Assembly: GCA_023488645.1 (NCBI GenBank)
Contig: JAMDDL010000099.1
Span: forward strand, 1 to 6,750
DNA from: Actinomycetota bacterium
GTDB taxonomy: Bacteria > Actinomycetota > Humimicrobiia > Humimicrobiales > Humimicrobiaceae
Length of the DNA: 6,750 bases
Direction of reading: 5' to 3'
The position numbers and the translations under genes are program-made. The notes below the pieces were generated by a model that had not been told where the DNA came from, searched no databases, and saw only the letters and a list, made by a program, of their open reading frames with translations. Shown piece after piece: positions 5,646 through 6,750 of this stretch (positions are counted from its first letter, which is position 1; each line of letters begins with the position of its first letter).

Positions 5646-6614
5646 ATGTCGGAACAGGTTAAAAAAATAGGAGTTTTAACAAGCGGCGGAGACGCAAGCG
5701 GAATGAATGCGACAATCCGATCAATTGTAAGATATGCCATTTATAAAAAACTTGAAGTGATTGGATATTATGAAGGTTTTAAAGGATTGATATTAAACAA
5801 TTACACAGTTTTAACAGGTAATTCTGTTGGCGGAATAATAGACAGAGGTGGAACATTTCTTTATACTGCAAGATCCGAAGAATTTAAAACTAAAGAAGGC
5901 CTTGCTGCAGCTAAAAAAAATCTGGACTTAAATAAGATAGATGCTTTAGTTATAATCGGCGGTGACGGGTCATTTAGGGGTGCAAGTGATTTAAGCTGTC
6001 TTGGAATCAATTCCGTAGGAATTCCGGCAACAATAGATAATGATGTTTATGGCACCGATTTGAGCCTTGGCTTTGATACAGCACTTAATGTAATAATCAG
6101 TTTAATTTCTAAAATAAGAGACACTGCATCTTCACATGAAAGAATTTTTGTGATTGAAGTTATGGGAAGAAATTCAGGTGAACTTGCCATAAGGTCAAGC
6201 CTTGCAAGCGGTGCCGATTATGTTTTAATTCCTGAAATTAAAGTAGATCTTGTAAAAATATCCAATGCAATTAAAAATCACAGAGAAGGCAAAAGACATA
6301 CCCTTGTCGTTGTTGCTGAAGGTGCAGCAAAAGCAACAGATGTTGCAGCATCAATAAAACTTCTTGTTGAACATGAAGTCAGAGTATCAGTTCTGGGCCA
6401 TATTCAAAGAGGCGGTTCACCATCTGCGGTGGACAGAATCCTGGCAGCGCAATTTGCGCAGAAAGCTATTGATTTTTTAATAAGCGGAGGAAGAAATGCA
6501 ATGGTTGGCTTACAGAATAATAAGGTAAAAACAGTGCCGTTTGAAGAAGTATTTGGAGCAAAAAAACAGATAGACAGAAATTTATATGACCTCACTCATA
6601 TTCTTGCATTATAA
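5646..6614 (+). CDS. pfkA: ATP-dependent 6-phosphofructokinase
   Basis: This enzyme phosphorylates fructose 6-phosphate to fructose 1,6-bisphosphate, the committed step of glycolysis. The 322-aa length is normal for bacterial PfkA. Motifs in order are TSGGDASGMNATIR (12-25; Arg25 and Arg29 lie where PfkA has effector-site arginines), INRGGT-like IDRGGT (65-70), the nucleotide site GGDGS (105-109), the catalytic TIDND (129-133, Asp131 as base), MGRNSGE (173-179), AEG (224-226, substrate Glu226) and GHIQRGGSPS (251-260, His252 and Arg255). GGDGS rather than GGDD, and Ala128 rather than Lys before TIDND, point to ATP rather than pyrophosphate as phosphoryl donor. It lies 22 nt after hisIE with no clear promoter or terminator between, so co-transcription is likely. 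The stop codon is 9 nt from the 3' end of the opposing tRNA-Leu gene, and no intrinsic terminator is visible after it. Confidence 0.95.
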   Translation: MSEQVKKIGVLTSGGDASGMNATIRSIVRYAIYKKLEVIGYYEGFKGLILNNYTVLTGNSVGGIIDRGGTFLYTARSEEFKTKEGLAAAKKNLDLNKIDALVIIGGDGSFRGASDLSCLGINSVGIPATIDNDVYGTDLSLGFDTALNVIISLISKIRDTASSHERIFVIEVMGRNSGELAIRSSLASGADYVLIPEIKVDLVKISNAIKNHREGKRHTLVVVAEGAAKATDVAASIKLLVEHEVRVSVLGHIQRGGSPSAVDRILAAQFAQKAIDFLISGGRNAMVGLQNNKVKTVPFEEVFGAKKQIDRNLYDLTHILAL

Positions 6615-6623
6615 ATATACTGG

Positions 6624-6712
6624 TGGTGCCGAAGGCCGGGGTCGAACCGGCACGAACCTTACGGCTCACTGGATTTTGAGTCCAGCGCGTCTGCCAATTC
6701 CGCCACTTCGGC
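6624..6712 (-). tRNA. tRNA-Leu (anticodon CAA)
   Basis: Read on the minus strand, the 89-nt gene folds as a class II tRNA. The acceptor stem GCCGAAG/CUUCGGC is fully paired. The D arm is the leucine-type GCGGAAUUGGCAGACGC. The anticodon stem CUGGA/UCCAG closes the loop CUCAAAA with anticodon CAA, reading UUG codons. The long variable arm GAGCC-GUAA-GGUUC has one G-U pair, and the T arm is GCCGG-UUCGACC-CCGGC. The discriminator base is A, as for leucine tRNAs, and the CCA is encoded (6624-6626). A second CCA follows directly (6621-6623). The gene is convergent with pfkA. Confidence 0.97.
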
Positions 6713-6721
6713 ACGCTAAAA

Positions 6722-6750
6722 ATAATACAATTATTCAAAATTATAATCAA
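6722..6750 (-). promoter_or_regulatory. Promoter of the tRNA-Leu gene
   Basis: On the minus strand TTGATT (6745-6750) is followed after 17 nt by TATTAT (6722-6727), preceded directly by TG. The -35 matches 4 of 6 and the -10 matches 5 of 6 consensus bases. Transcription would start about 2-4 nt before the mature tRNA 5' end at 6712, which suits a tRNA gene. The -35 box touches the window edge. Confidence 0.5.

Noticed and set aside
6404..6595. Open frames on the minus strand opposite pfkA and the his genes
   Set aside because: They lie fully within strongly conserved plus-strand genes, have no ribosome-binding sites or family features, and are low-complexity shadows.
5646..6614. Pyrophosphate-dependent phosphofructokinase
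   Set aside because: The donor site is GGDGS and the residue before TIDND is Ala, not the Asp and Lys typical of PPi enzymes.
6624..6712. tRNA-Leu as an integration site of a mobile element
   Set aside because: The 3' end points into pfkA with no integrase, no direct repeat of the tRNA end, and no change in base composition.

Overview
The window is an almost complete early-histidine-biosynthesis operon from a low-GC bacterium, followed by a phosphofructokinase gene and a convergent leucine tRNA gene. By eye about one third of bases are G or C. Codons are A/T-ending and arginine is mostly AGA/AGG. The order hisZ-hisG(short)-hisB-hisH-hisA-hisF-hisIE, the use of HisZ with a short HisG, and the encoded CCA on the tRNA all resemble Firmicutes/Clostridia-type arrangements. 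Other low-GC lineages, including uncultured ones, share these traits, so I do not name a taxon.

Layout. Positions 1-142 hold no gene. They carry a plausible sigma-70-type promoter (28-56) and a small stem-loop (75-98) ahead of hisZ. Positions 143-4790 are a very compact run of six plus-strand genes: hisZ and hisG overlap by 17 nt, hisG and hisB are 4 nt apart, hisB and hisH 37 nt apart, hisH and hisA abut, and hisA and hisF overlap by 32 nt. A 116-nt gap precedes the fused hisIE gene (4907-5623). After 22 nt comes pfkA (5646-6614) with the strongest Shine-Dalgarno sequence in the window. At the right edge a class II tRNA-Leu(CAA) lies on the minus strand (6624-6712), with a good promoter match just upstream of it (6722-6750). 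Its 3' end faces the pfkA stop codon at a distance of 9 nt.

How the genes work together. HisZ and short HisG form the two-part ATP phosphoribosyltransferase (step 1, PRPP + ATP). HisE and HisI (fused) carry out pyrophosphohydrolysis and cyclohydrolysis (steps 2-3). HisA isomerises ProFAR (step 4). HisH and HisF form imidazole-glycerol-phosphate synthase (step 5, releasing AICAR). HisB dehydrates IGP to imidazole-acetol phosphate (step 6). The genes for steps 7-10 (hisC, a histidinol-phosphatase, hisD) are absent from the window, although hisD usually sits between hisG and hisB in this type of operon. pfkA is a glycolytic gene that appears to ride at the end of the transcript.

I found no undescribed system. 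Every gene belongs to a well-known family. The points most worth a second look are the clean split of the pathway after HisB, motif departures in HisB and HisG, the retained anticodon-domain-like tail of HisZ, the his-pfkA linkage, and the tight tRNA/pfkA convergence.
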